Source: CAZPQV01 sp964588705 (GTDB lineage: Bacteria > Bacteroidota > Bacteroidia > Flavobacteriales > Weeksellaceae). From it: a DNA stretch of 64,000 bases. Below are positions 17,253 to 24,812 of this stretch, piece by piece (position 1 is the first letter of the stretch; every line of letters starts with the position of its first letter). Below the pieces are notes generated by a model, which saw nothing but the letters and a program-made list of their open reading frames with translations, made no database searches and was not told the origin of the DNA. The stretch covers positions 10,538 to 74,537 of the forward strand of contig CAZPQV010000005.1 in the NCBI GenBank assembly GCA_964588705.1, given 5' to 3'. A program made the translations under genes and the position numbers.

Positions 17253-17702
17253 TTACTTTCTAAGCATCTCCGTGTGTGGAATATCGTCTTCCAGATATTT
17301 CTTTCCGGTATCTTCAAAGCCAAATTCATTATAGAATTTAAGTAGGTAATCCTGTGCAGAAATCCTCACCGATGTGGTGTTAAACTTCGTTTTGATGCAT
17401 TCTAACGCAATTTTCATCAACACTTTTCCCAGTTTCAAGTTCCTGAAATTCTGGTTAGTAAGCACTCTTCCAATGGATGCTTCAGGATATTTTATTGCGG
17501 GTGCAAAAATTCTGCAGTAAGCAAGAAGTTCATTTCCTTTTTCAGCCCAAACGTGAATGGCTTTTTGGTCATAATCGTCCAGTTCTGGATAAGGACAGAT
17601 TTGTTCTACCACAAAAACGTTTACTCTTTCCTTGAGAATTTTATAAAGTTCATCCGTAGAAAGTTGGTCGTAAGATTTTATTTTCCAGAAAATATCATTC
17701 AT
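17253..17702 (-). CDS. ElaA-type GNAT acetyltransferase
   Basis: A 149-residue single-domain acyl-CoA N-acetyltransferase. The opening WKIKSYDQLSTDELYKILKERVNVFVVEQICPYPELDDYDQKAIHVW is the ElaA family pattern, and SIGRVLTNQNFRNLKLGKVLMKIAL is the acetyl-CoA binding motif A (R/Q-x-x-G-x-G/A form, here degenerate as RNLKLG). The end GFEDTGKKYLEDDIPHTEML is typical. The acceptor is unknown. Its start overlaps the stop of engB by 8 bases, so the two are translationally coupled and co-transcribed. Confidence 0.88.
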   Translation of the reverse strand: MNDIFWKIKSYDQLSTDELYKILKERVNVFVVEQICPYPELDDYDQKAIHVWAEKGNELLAYCRIFAPAIKYPEASIGRVLTNQNFRNLKLGKVLMKIALECIKTKFNTTSVRISAQDYLLKFYNEFGFEDTGKKYLEDDIPHTEMLRK

Positions 17703-18318
17703 CGAAACGGACTTTATTTTTCTTTAAAAAACTGTTGGTTTCATCAATAAACTTCAGAATATCGTCACCACCTTCTTTTTTCTCAGCAGACGTAAGGTAC
17801 ATCTGTGGAAGTTCTTCCCAATATTTGAGAAGTTCGGTTTGGTAAGTTTCAATATTTTTTAATGCGGCATTTGGTTTTAGTTTATCGGCTTTGGTAAAAA
17901 CAATTGAAAACGGAATTCCGCTTTCTCCACACCACTGCATAAACTCCACATCAATTTTTTGCGGACTGTGCCGTGAATCCACTAAAACAAAAAGATTAAC
18001 GAGATTTTTTCGGTTGAGAATATAATTGGTAATCAGTTTTTCAAAATCCTTTCTTATTACTTTAGAAACTCTGGCGTAGCCATAACCCGGCAAATCGGTA
18101 AGGTACCATTCTTCATTTACCAAGAAATGATTGATAAGTTGCGTTTTCCCTGGTGTTCCTGAAGTTTTTGCCAAATCTTTATGGTTCACCATCGCATTAA
18201 TCAGCGACGATTTTCCAACATTGGAACGCCCGATGAAAGCATATTCCGGGAGGTTAGGCTCAGGGCATTCCTGCCATTTCCCAGAACTTTTTACAAACTC
18301 TGCACTTTTTATAACCAT
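17695..18318 (-). CDS. engB: Ribosome biogenesis GTP-binding protein EngB (YihA/YsxC)
   Basis: Essential GTPase acting in late assembly of the large ribosomal subunit. The 207-residue protein has the G1 loop GRSNVGKSS (residues 30-38), the G2 threonine in KTSGTPGKTQLINHF, G3 DLPGYG, and G4 TKADK; LVDSRHSPQKIDVEFM lies between G3 and G4 as in the family. Length matches the YihA family with no extra domain. It is transcribed leftwards and overlaps the acetyltransferase downstream. The spacer before it (18319-18417) holds a repeat-type hairpin that may end the upstream hydrolase transcript. Confidence 0.96.
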   Translation of the reverse strand: MVIKSAEFVKSSGKWQECPEPNLPEYAFIGRSNVGKSSLINAMVNHKDLAKTSGTPGKTQLINHFLVNEEWYLTDLPGYGYARVSKVIRKDFEKLITNYILNRKNLVNLFVLVDSRHSPQKIDVEFMQWCGESGIPFSIVFTKADKLKPNAALKNIETYQTELLKYWEELPQMYLTSAEKKEGGDDILKFIDETNSFLKKNKVRFDE

Positions 18319-18340
18319 TTTTAAAATTCTAAAATAAAAA

Positions 18341-18400
18341 AACCATCAAGAAATTAAGTTTTTAAGTTCAGCAACCTATCCTCTTACTTTCTTAATGGTT
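18341..18400 (-). repeat. AACCATTAAG-type hairpin repeat, copy 2; possible terminator
   Basis: Arms at 18341-18358 and 18383-18400, 16 of 18 positions paired. On the minus strand the stem is followed by a run of seven T and more T-rich sequence, so it could end the hydrolase transcript. Words are shared with 16589-16650. Confidence 0.65.
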
Positions 18401-18417
18401 TAAAAGTATGAAATTTT

Positions 18418-19179
18418 TTATTTTCTCGACTGCAGCCAGTTGTAAAGAATATCATTGAATTCTTCCGGCTTTTCCATCATCGCAGCATGTCCGCATTTAT
18501 CAATCCAGAATAAATCGGAATCTGGAATCAATCGGTCCATTTCAATCGCAACTTCCGGCGGAGTAACGTTATCCTGTTTTCCCCAAATAATGCAGGTAGG
18601 AACTTTTATATTCCCAAGTTCCTTTTCCATATTGTGCTTAATAGCGCTTCGGGCAAGCATCACGGTTTTAATGCCTTTTCCTCGGTCGTTTACCACAGAA
18701 AATACTTCATCCACAAGTTCTTCTGTCGCAACTTCAGGATCGTAGAAAACTTCCTGTGCTTTCTTTTTAATATAATCTCGGTCGTTTTTTCTTGGGAAAC
18801 TGTCGCCGAAAGAACGTTCATAAAGCCCTGAACTTCCTGTTAAAACAAGATGTTTCACAAGCTCGGGTCTTGCAAGGGTAAGGATTAAACCAATGTGTCC
18901 GCCCATCGAATTTCCTACAATGGTTGCAGGTTGGCCAACTTCGTCTTCAATAAACTTGGCAACAAATTTTGCAATACTTGTAAGATTGGTGTTCAGAACC
19001 GGCAAATCGTAAATCGGAAGTTCCGGAAAGAACACTTTATATCCTTTCGAAGAAAAATAATCAATCAGGCTTGTGAAATTGCTTAAACCGCCCATCAATC
19101 CTTGAAGGAGGACAATAGGCTCGCCGTCACCTTTTTCTACAAAATTATATTTTCTTTCTTTTTTGGTTTTGAATAACAT
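18418..19179 (-). CDS. Alpha/beta hydrolase
   Basis: A 253-residue cytoplasmic alpha/beta hydrolase. Nucleophile Ser91 sits in the elbow VGNSMGGH; the acid is in IWGKQDNVTPP and the base is the His of DKCGHAAMMEKPEEF. The oxyanion strand IVLLQGLMGGLSNF replaces the usual H-G motif with Q-G. A cap region lies at about residues 120-180. The closest named relatives are MhpC/BioH-type hydrolases and esterases, but no substrate can be assigned. It is transcribed alone, divergently from the dcw cluster, with tandem -7-like boxes before it. Confidence 0.88.
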   Translation of the reverse strand: MLFKTKKERKYNFVEKGDGEPIVLLQGLMGGLSNFTSLIDYFSSKGYKVFFPELPIYDLPVLNTNLTSIAKFVAKFIEDEVGQPATIVGNSMGGHIGLILTLARPELVKHLVLTGSSGLYERSFGDSFPRKNDRDYIKKKAQEVFYDPEVATEELVDEVFSVVNDRGKGIKTVMLARSAIKHNMEKELGNIKVPTCIIWGKQDNVTPPEVAIEMDRLIPDSDLFWIDKCGHAAMMEKPEEFNDILYNWLQSRK

Positions 19180-19199
19180 AAAGCGCTTTCTAGCAGAGG

Positions 19200-19234
19200 C
19201 AAAAATACAAATTTAGCACCATAATTATATCAAA
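19200..19234 (-). promoter_or_regulatory. Candidate promoter of the alpha/beta hydrolase gene
   Basis: On the minus strand TATTTTTG (19200-19207), with TTTG (19231-19234) 23 bases upstream. A second exact -7 match, TAAATTTG, abuts it at 19208-19215. Confidence 0.4.
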
Positions 19235-19383
19235 AATATGCTAAAGAATAAAATTAACGAAAAAACTGGAAATATTAGATAAAATAATTTAAAAAAGTAA
19301 GTAAAGCAGAGTTTTTTCTTAACCTGTTTTAAATCAAAGATTTATACGTGAAATCGAAAAGTTATACACAAAAAGTCAAAAAG

Positions 19384-19408
19384 TGGGAAAAAGTGGGAAT
19401 TTTTGGAA
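19384..19408 (+). promoter_or_regulatory. MraZ operator: three TGGGA-type repeats at 10-bp spacing
   Basis: TGGGA (19384-19388), TGGGA (19394-19398) and TGGAA (19404-19408), each five bases apart, directly upstream of mraZ. This is the known arrangement of the box bound by MraZ in front of the dcw cluster in other bacteria, where MraZ represses its own promoter. It sits where the -33 region of the promoter at 19418-19425 would be. Confidence 0.8.
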
Positions 19409-19417
19409 ATATTTATA

Positions 19418-19425
19418 TAAATTTG
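19418..19425 (+). promoter_or_regulatory. Candidate -7 box of the dcw cluster
   Basis: TAAATTTG, exact TAnnTTTG, ends only six bases before the mraZ ATG at 19432. If used, the mRNA would be almost or fully leaderless. Confidence 0.4.
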
Positions 19426-19431
19426 TCCCAA

Positions 19432-19896
19432 ATGAAGAATTTTATCGGCACATACGAATGTAAGATTGACGATAAAGGCCGTCTGAAAATACCTTCCTCA
19501 CTTGCCAAGCAAATGGAAGGATTTGGTGATGAGGCCTTTGTTGTAAAGCGTTCTGTGTTCCAAAACTGTCTGGAGGTTTATCCGATGAAACATTGGGAAA
19601 AACTGATGACAAAGATAAACGGACTGAACCGTTTTGTGAAGAAAAATGCCGACTTCATTAGAATGTTTACAGCCGGAGTGAAAACTGTGGAACTTGATAA
19701 TGCGGGAAGAATACAGATTTCCAAAGATCTGACTGTTTTTGCAAATCTTACAAAAGAAGTAGTGGTAACCAGTGCTGGAGCGTTGTTTGAGATTTGGGAT
19801 AAAGCGGCTTATGAAGAAGTGATTGCAACTTCTGAGGAAGATTTCGCAAAATTGGCCGAAGAGGTGATGGGAAACATTAACCTTGAGGATTTGTAA
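19432..19896 (+). CDS. mraZ: Transcriptional regulator MraZ
   Basis: DNA-binding protein of the AbrB-like double-barrel fold, a ring-forming autoregulator of the division and cell wall cluster. Of 154 residues, the first 60 carry the first barrel (FIGTYECKIDDKGRLKIPSS, the family D-x-K-G-R-x-x-x-P motif) and the second repeat is NAGRIQISKDL at about residues 85-95. I start at ATG 19432; the frame is open back to a GTG at 19348, but those 28 codons contain the operator and do not resemble MraZ. It is the first gene of the cluster and probably controls it through the three-box operator. Confidence 0.95.
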   Translation: MKNFIGTYECKIDDKGRLKIPSSLAKQMEGFGDEAFVVKRSVFQNCLEVYPMKHWEKLMTKINGLNRFVKKNADFIRMFTAGVKTVELDNAGRIQISKDLTVFANLTKEVVVTSAGALFEIWDKAAYEEVIATSEEDFAKLAEEVMGNINLEDL

Positions 19897-19938
19897 GAAC
19901 GAGTTTTTGTAAAAAGAAACTTAAAAATAAAAACATAA

Positions 19939-20832
19939 GTGTATCACAACCCCGTTTTGTTGCAGCAGAGTGTAGATGATTTAGTAACGAATCCTGACGG
20001 AATTTATGTGGACTGCACTTTTGGGGGAGGAGGTCATTCGAGAGAAATTCTTAAAAGGCTTTCAGATAAAGGAAAGTTATATGGTTTCGACCAGGATTTA
20101 GACGCTCTTAAAAATACAGTGGATGATCCGAGATTTACGCTCATCAATCAGAATTTCAGATTTCTTGAAAATTCACTTTTGATGTATGGCGTTTCTCAGG
20201 TTGATGGCGTTTTGGCAGATTTGGGAGTTTCGTCGCACCAGTTTGATGAGGCAGACAGAGGTTTTTCTACACGAAGCAATGCGCCTCTCGATATGCGGAT
20301 GAATGTCATGCAGAGCCTTGATGCGAAAAAGGTGATTAATGAATATGAAGAGGAACATCTGGCAGATATCTTTTACCATTACGGTGAACTGAGGGAAGCG
20401 AGAAAATTAGCAAGAGAAATCGTTCATCAGCGTAAAAGCAAAACGATAGAAACGACAGAGGATTTAAAAAATCTTTTCAGTTTCATTCCGCCGCATAAAC
20501 AGAACAAGTTTTTTGCTCAGGTTTTTCAGGCGGTAAGAATTGAGGTCAATCAGGAACTGGAAGTGCTGAAGGAAATGCTTCTTCAGGCATACAGAATTCT
20601 GAAACCGGGCGGAAGACTGGTCGTGATTTCGTATCACTCACTCGAAGACAGACTGGTAAAGCGCTTCCTGAAAAACGGAATGTTTGAAGGAGAGCCTGAA
20701 AGAGATGTTTACGGAAATTATGATAAGGCTTTTGAATTAATTAAAAATAAGGCCACTATTCCGGACGATAAAGAAATTGAAGAAAACTCACGCGCACGAA
20801 GTGCAAAGATGAGAACTGGAATAAAGAATTAG
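19939..20832 (+). CDS. rsmH: 16S rRNA (cytosine-1402-N4) methyltransferase RsmH (MraW)
   Basis: Methylates N4 of C1402 in 16S rRNA with S-adenosylmethionine. The 297-residue protein begins with GTG (MYHNPVLLQQSVDDL) and shows the SAM motif YVDCTFGGGGHSREIL (about residues 24-39), DGVLADLGVSSHQFDEADRGFS, the insertion domain of the MraW family, and the closing PGGRLVVISYHSLEDRLVKRF. Second gene of the dcw cluster, 42 bases after mraZ; the same order is kept in most bacteria, though the methylation itself acts on the ribosome. Confidence 0.97.
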   Translation: MYHNPVLLQQSVDDLVTNPDGIYVDCTFGGGGHSREILKRLSDKGKLYGFDQDLDALKNTVDDPRFTLINQNFRFLENSLLMYGVSQVDGVLADLGVSSHQFDEADRGFSTRSNAPLDMRMNVMQSLDAKKVINEYEEEHLADIFYHYGELREARKLAREIVHQRKSKTIETTEDLKNLFSFIPPHKQNKFFAQVFQAVRIEVNQELEVLKEMLLQAYRILKPGGRLVVISYHSLEDRLVKRFLKNGMFEGEPERDVYGNYDKAFELIKNKATIPDDKEIEENSRARSAKMRTGIKN

Positions 20833-20850
20833 AAAGTGAATTTTCCTTAA

Positions 20851-20868
20851 GAAGTGAATGGTGATTCA
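20851..20868. repeat. GTGAATGGTGATTCAC palindrome, copy 1
   Basis: A GTGAAT / ATTCAC inverted repeat in the rsmH-ftsL spacer. A longer version occurs at 24745-24770 before mraY, and both are followed by ATTGACC, so the two spacers share an element. Confidence 0.55.
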
Positions 20869-20919
20869 CAGTAAAACAAATTCACATAAAATAATTGACC
20901 GCGCAAGCGATTGACAATT

Positions 20920-21285
20920 TTGGCAAAGAGAACAAGAACATATAAACCTAAAAAAAAACTGACGTTCATCGATATTGTAAAGGGAAACTTCCTGAACAGA
21001 GATGAACTGAAAGCCCATTATAAATATTTTCTGCTGCTTTTTGCCCTGATGATGATCATGATTTACAGCAACCATCTCGTAAATCAGAAAATAGAAAGAG
21101 TAAATGCCCTGAAAGAACAGGCAGAAGAATATAAATCGAGAAACGCTTACGCACAAAGCCGCCTCATAAAAGTAAAAATGGAGTCTGAACTCGGAAAAGA
21201 AATGATTACAGACTCATTAATGACATTAGAAAGCCATCCGCACAAACTACTGATAAAACTGGACAGCACAGATGCAAAAAAATGA
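20920..21285 (+). CDS. ftsL: FtsL-like cell division protein
   Basis: Small bitopic divisome protein in the position of ftsL. With the TTG start at 20920 (MAKRTRTYKPKKK) it has 121 residues; a TTG three codons earlier is equally possible and no ATG is available. A basic N-terminal tail of about 35 residues is followed by one membrane helix (YFLLLFALMMIMIYSNHLV) and a periplasmic coiled coil (KIERVNALKEQAEEYKSRNA). FtsL acts with FtsB and FtsQ to activate FtsWI. Sequence similarity across phyla is low, so the name rests on topology, the GNFLNRDELKAHYKYF segment recalled from Bacteroidetes homologues, and gene order. It overlaps ftsI by 14 bases. Confidence 0.88.
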   Translation: MAKRTRTYKPKKKLTFIDIVKGNFLNRDELKAHYKYFLLLFALMMIMIYSNHLVNQKIERVNALKEQAEEYKSRNAYAQSRLIKVKMESELGKEMITDSLMTLESHPHKLLIKLDSTDAKK

Positions 21286-23260
21286 ATACGACATTAAGCG
21301 CAAAAGAACCTTAAAGTGGGGATATTTCTTCGCTTTGGTAGCCTTTGTCTTATTTGCTGTCTTTCTTGGCAGAATTATTTTACTTCAGAATACTAATGTT
21401 GAAGAGATTCGGGAAGATTACATCAACAAAAATTATCGCAACGCCACACTGAAAGCAGCCAGAGGAAATCTTTACGCTTCAGACGGTTCCATTCTCGCAA
21501 CCACCGTGATGCGCTACGACATCTATATTGATTTCAAGGTAATTCGCGATACGGCTTACGCCAATAATATTGGTCCGCTTACTGATTCTTTAAGCCAAAT
21601 GTTTGGCAAACCAAGAAGTTATTTCAGAGCAAAATTCGATACACAAAAGGAAAAAGGAAACCAGTATTACAGTTTGGTTCGCGGTCTCGATTTTGACGAA
21701 TACGACAGAATCCGCCAGTTTCCACTTTTCAAAAGGGGCAAAAACAGAGGAGGTTTTATTGTTGACAGAAATTACAAGCGAGAACTGGCAACGACAGAAA
21801 TCGGTGCCGGAACCATTGGTATGGATGATCACCGTGGAAAATCCGGTTTAGAATCTGCTTTTTCAGAATATTTAAGCGGAAAAGACGGAACACGCCTTGA
21901 ACAAAGAATCAACTCTGCCCAATGGAAACCCATTGATTTCTGGAAAGTAAAAGAACCTGTTGATGGACAGGATGTTTACACAACATTGGATTTAAGAATT
22001 CAGGATATTGCTCATTCGGCTTTGGAAAAACAGTTAGTTGAGTTCAATGCTGATCACGGAAGTGTTTTGGTAATGGAAGTAGCCACCGGAAAAGTTCGCG
22101 CAATGGTTAATCTTCGCCGAACAGAACCGGGAATTTATGTTGATGCTTACAACTACGCTCTGAAAGACGCTACAGAACCGGGCTCAACGTTTAAAACGGT
22201 ATCTCTTTTGGCTGCAATGGATGACGGTTTTATTGATGAAAATACTACCGTTAACATCGGAAACGGTGTTTGGTCTTATGCCGGACAAAGGGTTACAGAC
22301 GGTCACGGAGGCGGGACTTACGACATCAGTGATGTTTTGGCAAAATCGAGTAACGTAGGTTCAGCGAAGCTGATTACAAAATTTTATGGCGAGAAACCCC
22401 AAGTGTTCTTAGACCATTTAAGAAGATGGAAAATGTTCGATAAAATGGATATTGAACTTCCGGGTATTACCAAACCATACATTCAAACACCGGAAAGTGA
22501 AAGATGGAGCAAAGGTGCTTTGGCATCGCTTTCATTCGGATATGCATCCAGATTCAATCTGCTACAACTAACGACTTTCTACAACGGAATTGCCAATAAC
22601 GGAAAAATGGTAAAACCACTTTTCATCGATAAAATTATGAAGGACGGAAAAGTTCTTTATGAAGCAAAACCTGAGGTAATGGTTAATAAAATGGCATCAA
22701 AAGAGGCGATTCAGATGATGACATCGGCATTAACCAAAGCGGTAGAGAAAGGAACGGCACGAAGTATTTTCACGCCAAACCTTAAAATGGCTGGAAAAAC
22801 CGGAACCGCAAGATTTGAATATTGGAAGCCGGGACCACCGAAATATCAGGCATCTTTTGCAGGATTTTATCCTTCAGACAATCCGAAATATACTTGCATC
22901 GTGATGGTAAATCAGCCGGATAATTCAAAGAGTTACTACGGTTCAACGGTTGCAGCACCTGTATTTAAAGAGATTGCAGGAAAAACCTTCTTGAAAACGC
23001 CGCAAAACATCGAACAGGAATTATTGGTTGATAAAAAAGTGGATTTATCTAAAATGACCGCTCCAAATGTGAAAGTTGCCATCAACGGAAGTACGATGCC
23101 AAAAGTGGTTGGTCTTGTTGGGAAGAACGTTATTCCTCAACTTGAAAATGCGGGATACAGAGTGGATTATAAAGGCGTTGGGAGAATCAGAGAACAATTT
23201 CCACTTGAAGGAACAGTGATCAATAAAAACCAAAGAATTTATCTGCAGTTGCAGAATTAA
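21272..23260 (+). CDS. ftsI: Division-specific transpeptidase FtsI (PBP3) with PASTA domain
   Basis: Class B penicillin-binding protein cross-linking septal peptidoglycan. The 662 residues comprise a cytoplasmic tail, one membrane helix (WGYFFALVAFVLFAVFLGRIILL), the pedestal with RGNLYASDGSILATT, the transpeptidase domain with S-x-x-K as EPGSTFKTV (about residue 310), SSN as AKSSNVGSAK, and KTGTARFEYW (about residue 510), and a C-terminal PASTA domain (STMPKVVGLVGKNVIPQLEN to the end). A PASTA domain on FtsI is absent in E. coli but usual in Bacteroidetes. The start ATG lies inside ftsL, so translation is coupled. Confidence 0.96.
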   Translation: MQKNEYDIKRKRTLKWGYFFALVAFVLFAVFLGRIILLQNTNVEEIREDYINKNYRNATLKAARGNLYASDGSILATTVMRYDIYIDFKVIRDTAYANNIGPLTDSLSQMFGKPRSYFRAKFDTQKEKGNQYYSLVRGLDFDEYDRIRQFPLFKRGKNRGGFIVDRNYKRELATTEIGAGTIGMDDHRGKSGLESAFSEYLSGKDGTRLEQRINSAQWKPIDFWKVKEPVDGQDVYTTLDLRIQDIAHSALEKQLVEFNADHGSVLVMEVATGKVRAMVNLRRTEPGIYVDAYNYALKDATEPGSTFKTVSLLAAMDDGFIDENTTVNIGNGVWSYAGQRVTDGHGGGTYDISDVLAKSSNVGSAKLITKFYGEKPQVFLDHLRRWKMFDKMDIELPGITKPYIQTPESERWSKGALASLSFGYASRFNLLQLTTFYNGIANNGKMVKPLFIDKIMKDGKVLYEAKPEVMVNKMASKEAIQMMTSALTKAVEKGTARSIFTPNLKMAGKTGTARFEYWKPGPPKYQASFAGFYPSDNPKYTCIVMVNQPDNSKSYYGSTVAAPVFKEIAGKTFLKTPQNIEQELLVDKKVDLSKMTAPNVKVAINGSTMPKVVGLVGKNVIPQLENAGYRVDYKGVGRIREQFPLEGTVINKNQRIYLQLQN

Positions 23261-23263
23261 GAT

Positions 23264-24724
23264 ATGAACCTTACAGAACTACTAAACAGAATTCCAACTT
23301 TAGAAACTCACGGTGATATGAGCCGCGAGGTTTCCGGAATTGTTTTCGACAGCAGAAAAGCCGTTGAAAATTCTCTGTATGTAGCAATAAAAGGAACGGT
23401 TTCCGACGGACATTCCTTTATTGATTCTTCTGTGGAAAAAGGTGCAAATATTATTGTTTGTGAAGTTTTCCCTGAAAATTTAAAGGAGAATATTACTTAT
23501 ATCAAAGTGAAGGATTCCTCAAAAGTCTTAGGGCAACTGGCTTCCAATTTTTACGGAAAACCTTCAGAACAACTGACTTTAGTAGGAATTACAGGAACAA
23601 ACGGAAAGACTTCTGCATCTACACTTTTGTTTGATGTTTTCACAAAGTTAGGTTTCAAATGTGCTTTGATTTCTACGGTGGAATATCGAATTGCAGATGA
23701 GGTTATTCCTTCCACACATACAACACCGGATGTTGTAACACTCAATCAGATGCTGGCAAAAGCGGTTTATGAAGGCTGCGAATACGCATTCATGGAAGTG
23801 AGTTCTCACGGCATTCATCAGAACAGAACCGAAGGTTTACATTTCAAAATCGGTGGTTTTACCAATATCACTCACGATCATTTGGATTATCATAAAACCT
23901 TTGATGAGTATCTGAAAACCAAGAAAAGATTTTTTGATGAACTGCCACAGGATTATGTTGCGATTACCAATCTTGATGATAAAAATGGGAACATCATGCT
24001 TCAGAATACGAAGGCAAAAAAAGTTTCCCACGCCCTGAAAACCATGGCAGATTATCACGGAAAGATTTTGGAAGTGGATTTCAACGGAATGCTGCTGAAT
24101 TTTAATGGAAGGGAATTTTGGTCGAAACTTACCGGAAAATTCAATGCCTATAATATGCTTTTGGTTTTTGCGGTAGCGGTTGAGCTGGGATTTAATGAGG
24201 ATGATGTTTTACAGGCAATGTCAACTCTGAAAAGGGTTAACGGAAGATTCGAAACTATTAAATCGCCTTCCGGAATTTACTTTGTCGTGGATTATGCACA
24301 TACGCCGGATGCTTTGGAAAATGTACTGGACAGCATCAATGAAATCCGTACTAAAAATGAAAGACTGATTACGGTTTTTGGTTGCGGTGGCGACAGAGAT
24401 CATGCAAAACGTCCTGAAATGGGAAAAATTGCTACAAGAAAATCAACATTAGCAATCATTACATCGGATAATCCAAGGACGGAAAATCCGGCGGAAATTA
24501 TAAAAGAAATTGAACAGGGCGTTGAAGCGCAGAATTACAGCAAATACACTTCAATTCCCGACAGAAAAGACGCCATTAAAATGGCAATAAAATTTGCAGA
24601 ACCGAAGGATATCATTTTGGTTGCCGGAAAAGGCCACGAAACTTATCAGGAAATCGATGGAGAAAGACATCATTTTGATGATAAGGAAGTTATCGAAGAA
24701 CTTTTAAAAATTATGGGGAAGTAG
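23264..24724 (+). CDS. murE: UDP-MurNAc-tripeptide synthetase MurE (meso-DAP adding)
   Basis: Adds the third residue to UDP-MurNAc-L-Ala-D-Glu. The 486-residue Mur ligase has the ATP loop GITGTNGKTSAS (about residues 107-118), the carbamylated-lysine region, and ERLITVFGCGGDRDHAKRPEMG in the C-terminal domain. The SDNPRTENP motif contains DNPR, which in MurE proteins marks binding of meso-diaminopimelate rather than lysine. It starts 3 bases after the ftsI stop, so the genes are one operon. An 88-base spacer with a palindromic repeat separates it from mraY; murF, which usually sits here in other phyla, is missing. Confidence 0.97.
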   Translation: MNLTELLNRIPTLETHGDMSREVSGIVFDSRKAVENSLYVAIKGTVSDGHSFIDSSVEKGANIIVCEVFPENLKENITYIKVKDSSKVLGQLASNFYGKPSEQLTLVGITGTNGKTSASTLLFDVFTKLGFKCALISTVEYRIADEVIPSTHTTPDVVTLNQMLAKAVYEGCEYAFMEVSSHGIHQNRTEGLHFKIGGFTNITHDHLDYHKTFDEYLKTKKRFFDELPQDYVAITNLDDKNGNIMLQNTKAKKVSHALKTMADYHGKILEVDFNGMLLNFNGREFWSKLTGKFNAYNMLLVFAVAVELGFNEDDVLQAMSTLKRVNGRFETIKSPSGIYFVVDYAHTPDALENVLDSINEIRTKNERLITVFGCGGDRDHAKRPEMGKIATRKSTLAIITSDNPRTENPAEIIKEIEQGVEAQNYSKYTSIPDRKDAIKMAIKFAEPKDIILVAGKGHETYQEIDGERHHFDDKEVIEELLKIMGK

Positions 24725-24744
24725 CAATAGTGAATCTGCTTTAC

Positions 24745-24770
24745 AGTGAATGGTGAATTCACAATTCACT
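24745..24770. repeat. GTGAATGGTGAATTCAC palindrome, copy 2, with tandem ACTCGAAGAA
   Basis: A 26-base palindrome (AGTGAAT ... ATTCACT around TGAATTCA) with a single mismatch, followed by two copies of CACTCGAAGAA (about 24768-24791). It fills most of the murE-mraY spacer without breaking the operon and is related to 20851-20868. Confidence 0.7.
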
Positions 24771-24812
24771 CGAAGAAACTCACTCGAAGAAATTGACCTT
24801 TAAAAAAGATAT

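Noticed and set aside
19348..19431. N-terminal extension of mraZ from a GTG
   Set aside because: The 28 codons cover the three MraZ boxes and promoter and do not match the MraZ N-terminus, which begins at FIGTYECKIDDKGR.
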